Source: Roseobacter sinensis
GTDB lineage: Bacteria; Pseudomonadota; Alphaproteobacteria; Rhodobacterales; Rhodobacteraceae
Direction: 5' to 3'
Assembly: GCF_025755255.1 (NCBI RefSeq)
Contig: NZ_JALIEB010000012.1
Coordinates: 62,001-126,000, forward strand
DNA length: 64,000 nt
The notes under the pieces were generated by a model, which was not told where the DNA came from, searched no databases, and worked only from the letters and a program-made list of their open reading frames with translations. The first letter of the stretch is position 1, and the number at the start of each line of letters is the position of its first letter. Positions 62,517 to 64,000 of this stretch are shown here, in pieces. Position numbers and translations under genes: made by a program.

Positions 62517-64000
62517 ATGACATTGAACGACACTGTGGCCCGCGTCACCGACCGGATCATCGCCCGCAGTGAGGGCCCGCGCGGAGACTACCTCGCGCGG
62601 ATGCAGGCGGCGCGCGTGAAAGGGCCCGCCCGCGGGCATCTCAGCTGCAGCGGGCAGGCGCACGCCTATGCGGGGGCCGGGACCGATCAGGCCGCGCTGG
62701 CCACCGAAAAGGCGCCGAATCTGGCGATTGTGACGACCTACAACGACATGCTCTCGGCGCATCAGCCGTTTGAGCGTTTCCCGCCGCTCATCCGCGAAGC
62801 TGCACGTGAGGTCGGGGCCACGGCACAGGTCGCCGGCGGTGTGCCCGCCATGTGCGATGGCGTCACGCAAGGCGAGCCGGGCATGGAGCTCAGCCTCTTC
62901 TCCCGCGACCTCATCGCGATGGCCACGGGCATCGCGATGACCCACAACACCTTCGATGCGGCGGTCTATCTCGGCGTCTGCGACAAGATCGTGCCCGGGC
63001 TGATCATCGCGGCGCAGACCTTCGGGCACATCCCAACCGTGTTTCTGCCGGCGGGTCCGATGACCTCAGGCCTCTCGAATGAAGAGAAGTCGCAGATCCG
63101 CCAGAAGTTCGCCGCAGGCGAGGTGGGCCGCGAGGAGTTGATGAAGGCCGAGATGGGCGCTTACCACGGCCCCGGCACCTGCACCTTCTACGGCACGGCC
63201 AACACGAACCAGATGCTCATGGAATTCATGGGTATGCACCTGCCCGGCACCAGTTTCGTGACGCCCAACACCGAGATCCGCGATGCGCTGACCAAAGCCG
63301 GTGCGCAGCGGGCGCTGGCGCATTCGGATCTGGGCGATAACTACCTACCGGTCTGCGATGTGCTCGACGAAAAAGCCTTTGTGAACGGTATCATCGGGCT
63401 GAACGCCACGGGCGGTTCCACGAACCTTCTGATCCATCTGGTGGCGATGGCGCGGGCGGGCGGCATCCTCCTCGACTGGCAGGATTTCTCGGATCTCTCA
63501 GAAGTCACGCCGCTTTTGGCGCGGGTCTACCCAAACGGTCTGGCCGATGTGAACCATTTCCACGCCGCGGGCGGTCTTGGCTATATGATCCGCGAACTGC
63601 TGGGCGCGGGGCTGCTGCATGCCGATACCAAGACCGTCGCGGGCGGCGGTCTGGAACTCTATACGCAAGAGCCCAAGCTCAAGGACGGCGCGCTGGTCTG
63701 GGAAGAGGGCACGCGCCACAGCCTCAACGAGAAGATCCTGCGCCCCGCGGCGGACCCCTTCCAGCCCACCGGCGGGCTGAAACGCATGAGCGGCAGCCTG
63801 GGCAATGCGGTGATGAAGGTCTCGGCGGTGAAACCCGAACACCAGATCGTCGAAGCGCCCGTGCGGGTCTTCCACGATCAGGAAGAGGTCAAGGCCGCCT
63901 GCCGCGCGCAGGAGATCACCGAGGATACGGTTGTCGTGGTCCGATTTCAGGGTCCCAAGGCCAATGGGATGCCCGAGTTGCACAGCCTCACGCCGCTGCT
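62517..64000 (+). CDS. edd: 6-Phosphogluconate dehydratase (3' end beyond window)
   Basis: About 494 codons of an IlvD/Edd dehydratase run off the end of the window; the family is about 600 residues. It converts 6-phosphogluconate to 2-keto-3-deoxy-6-phosphogluconate in the Entner-Doudoroff pathway. Readable family motifs are [17 protein letters not shown] (about residue 75), [20 protein letters not shown] (about 107), [15 protein letters not shown] (about 145), [20 protein letters not shown] (about 220) and [16 protein letters not shown] (about 300). Start ATG 62517 follows GAGAGGAACC. An eda gene is expected just downstream. Confidence 0.94.
   Translation, partial: MTLNDTVARVTDRIIARSEGPRGDYLARMQAARVKGPARGHLSCSGQAHAYAGAGTDQAALATEKAPNLAIVTTYNDMLSAHQPFERFPPLIREAAREVGATAQVAGGVPAMCDGVTQGEPGMELSLFSRDLIAMATGIAMTHNTFDAAVYLGVCDKIVPGLIIAAQTFGHIPTVFLPAGPMTSGLSNEEKSQIRQKFAAGEVGREELMKAEMGAYHGPGTCTFYGTANTNQMLMEFMGMHLPGTSFVTPNTEIRDALTKAGAQRALAHSDLGDNYLPVCDVLDEKAFVNGIIGLNATGGSTNLLIHLVAMARAGGILLDWQDFSDLSEVTPLLARVYPNGLADVNHFHAAGGLGYMIRELLGAGLLHADTKTVAGGGLELYTQEPKLKDGALVWEEGTRHSLNEKILRPAADPFQPTGGLKRMSGSLGNAVMKVSAVKPEHQIVEAPVRVFHDQEEVKAACRAQEITEDTVVVVRFQGPKANGMPELHSLTPL

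Overview
This 64 kb window is GC-rich and densely packed, with many stop/start overlaps (ATGA, GTGA, TTGA, TGATG). Gene content and order point to a chromosome of an alphaproteobacterium of the Rhodobacteraceae (Roseobacter group). The indicators are several TRAP transporters, the four-gene beta-hydroxyaspartate cycle with its IclR regulator, a TRAP-linked malonate module, the glpSTPQUV-type glycerol ABC transporter, and frcBCAK next to gap and edd of the Entner-Doudoroff pathway. No tRNA, rRNA, CRISPR array or prophage was seen. The species assignment is inference from gene content only.

Layout. (1) 33-9302: a Tat-exported, membrane-bound molybdenum/tungsten formate dehydrogenase (fdhX, A, B, C) with its accessory genes (poly-ferredoxin, DUF3305, DUF3306, TorD-like chaperone) and a 42-residue membrane peptide at the end. 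(2) 9306-15792: a malonate module, with a GntR regulator divergent from a TRAP transporter, malonyl-CoA decarboxylase and malonyl-CoA synthetase. (3) 15896-20616, minus strand: a second TRAP transporter (2-oxo/hydroxy-acid-like binding protein) with an amidase and a small membrane protein. (4) 20913-26393: bhcR and bhcABCD, the complete beta-hydroxyaspartate cycle for assimilating glyoxylate/glycolate carbon without CO2 loss. (5) 26536-35732: an eight-gene signalling/GTPase cluster of unknown role: membrane-anchored Ser/Thr kinase, FHA protein, PP2C phosphatase, a P-loop GTPase, two dynamin-like GTPases, a Roadblock/LC7-like protein and an unrecognised protein. This is the best candidate for an undescribed system. 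(6) 35947-44207: a tightly coupled catabolic operon of unknown substrate: NitT/TauT-type ABC transporter, cytosine-deaminase-like amidohydrolase, FAD oxidoreductase, two flavodoxin-fold reductases, an isopenicillin-N-synthase-type oxygenase and a creatininase-family hydrolase. (7) 44220-56183: glycerol/glycerol-3-phosphate utilisation (glpR, glpD, glpSTPQUV, glpK, iron-type alcohol dehydrogenase), interrupted between glpQ and glpU by a GIY-YIG nuclease gene bracketed by REP-like palindromes. (8) 56304-64000: fructose ABC uptake (ROK regulator, frcB, C, A, K), gap and a 3'-truncated edd.

Themes. The window is a string of small carbon-acquisition modules (formate, malonate, glyoxylate/glycolate, an unknown N-compound, glycerol, fructose), each with its own transporter and usually its own regulator. 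All five transporter binding-protein genes are followed at once by a strong RNA hairpin, which probably gives surplus binding protein over membrane components. The two glycerol ABC ATPases carry complementary degenerate motifs, suggesting an asymmetric transporter with one consensus ATP site.
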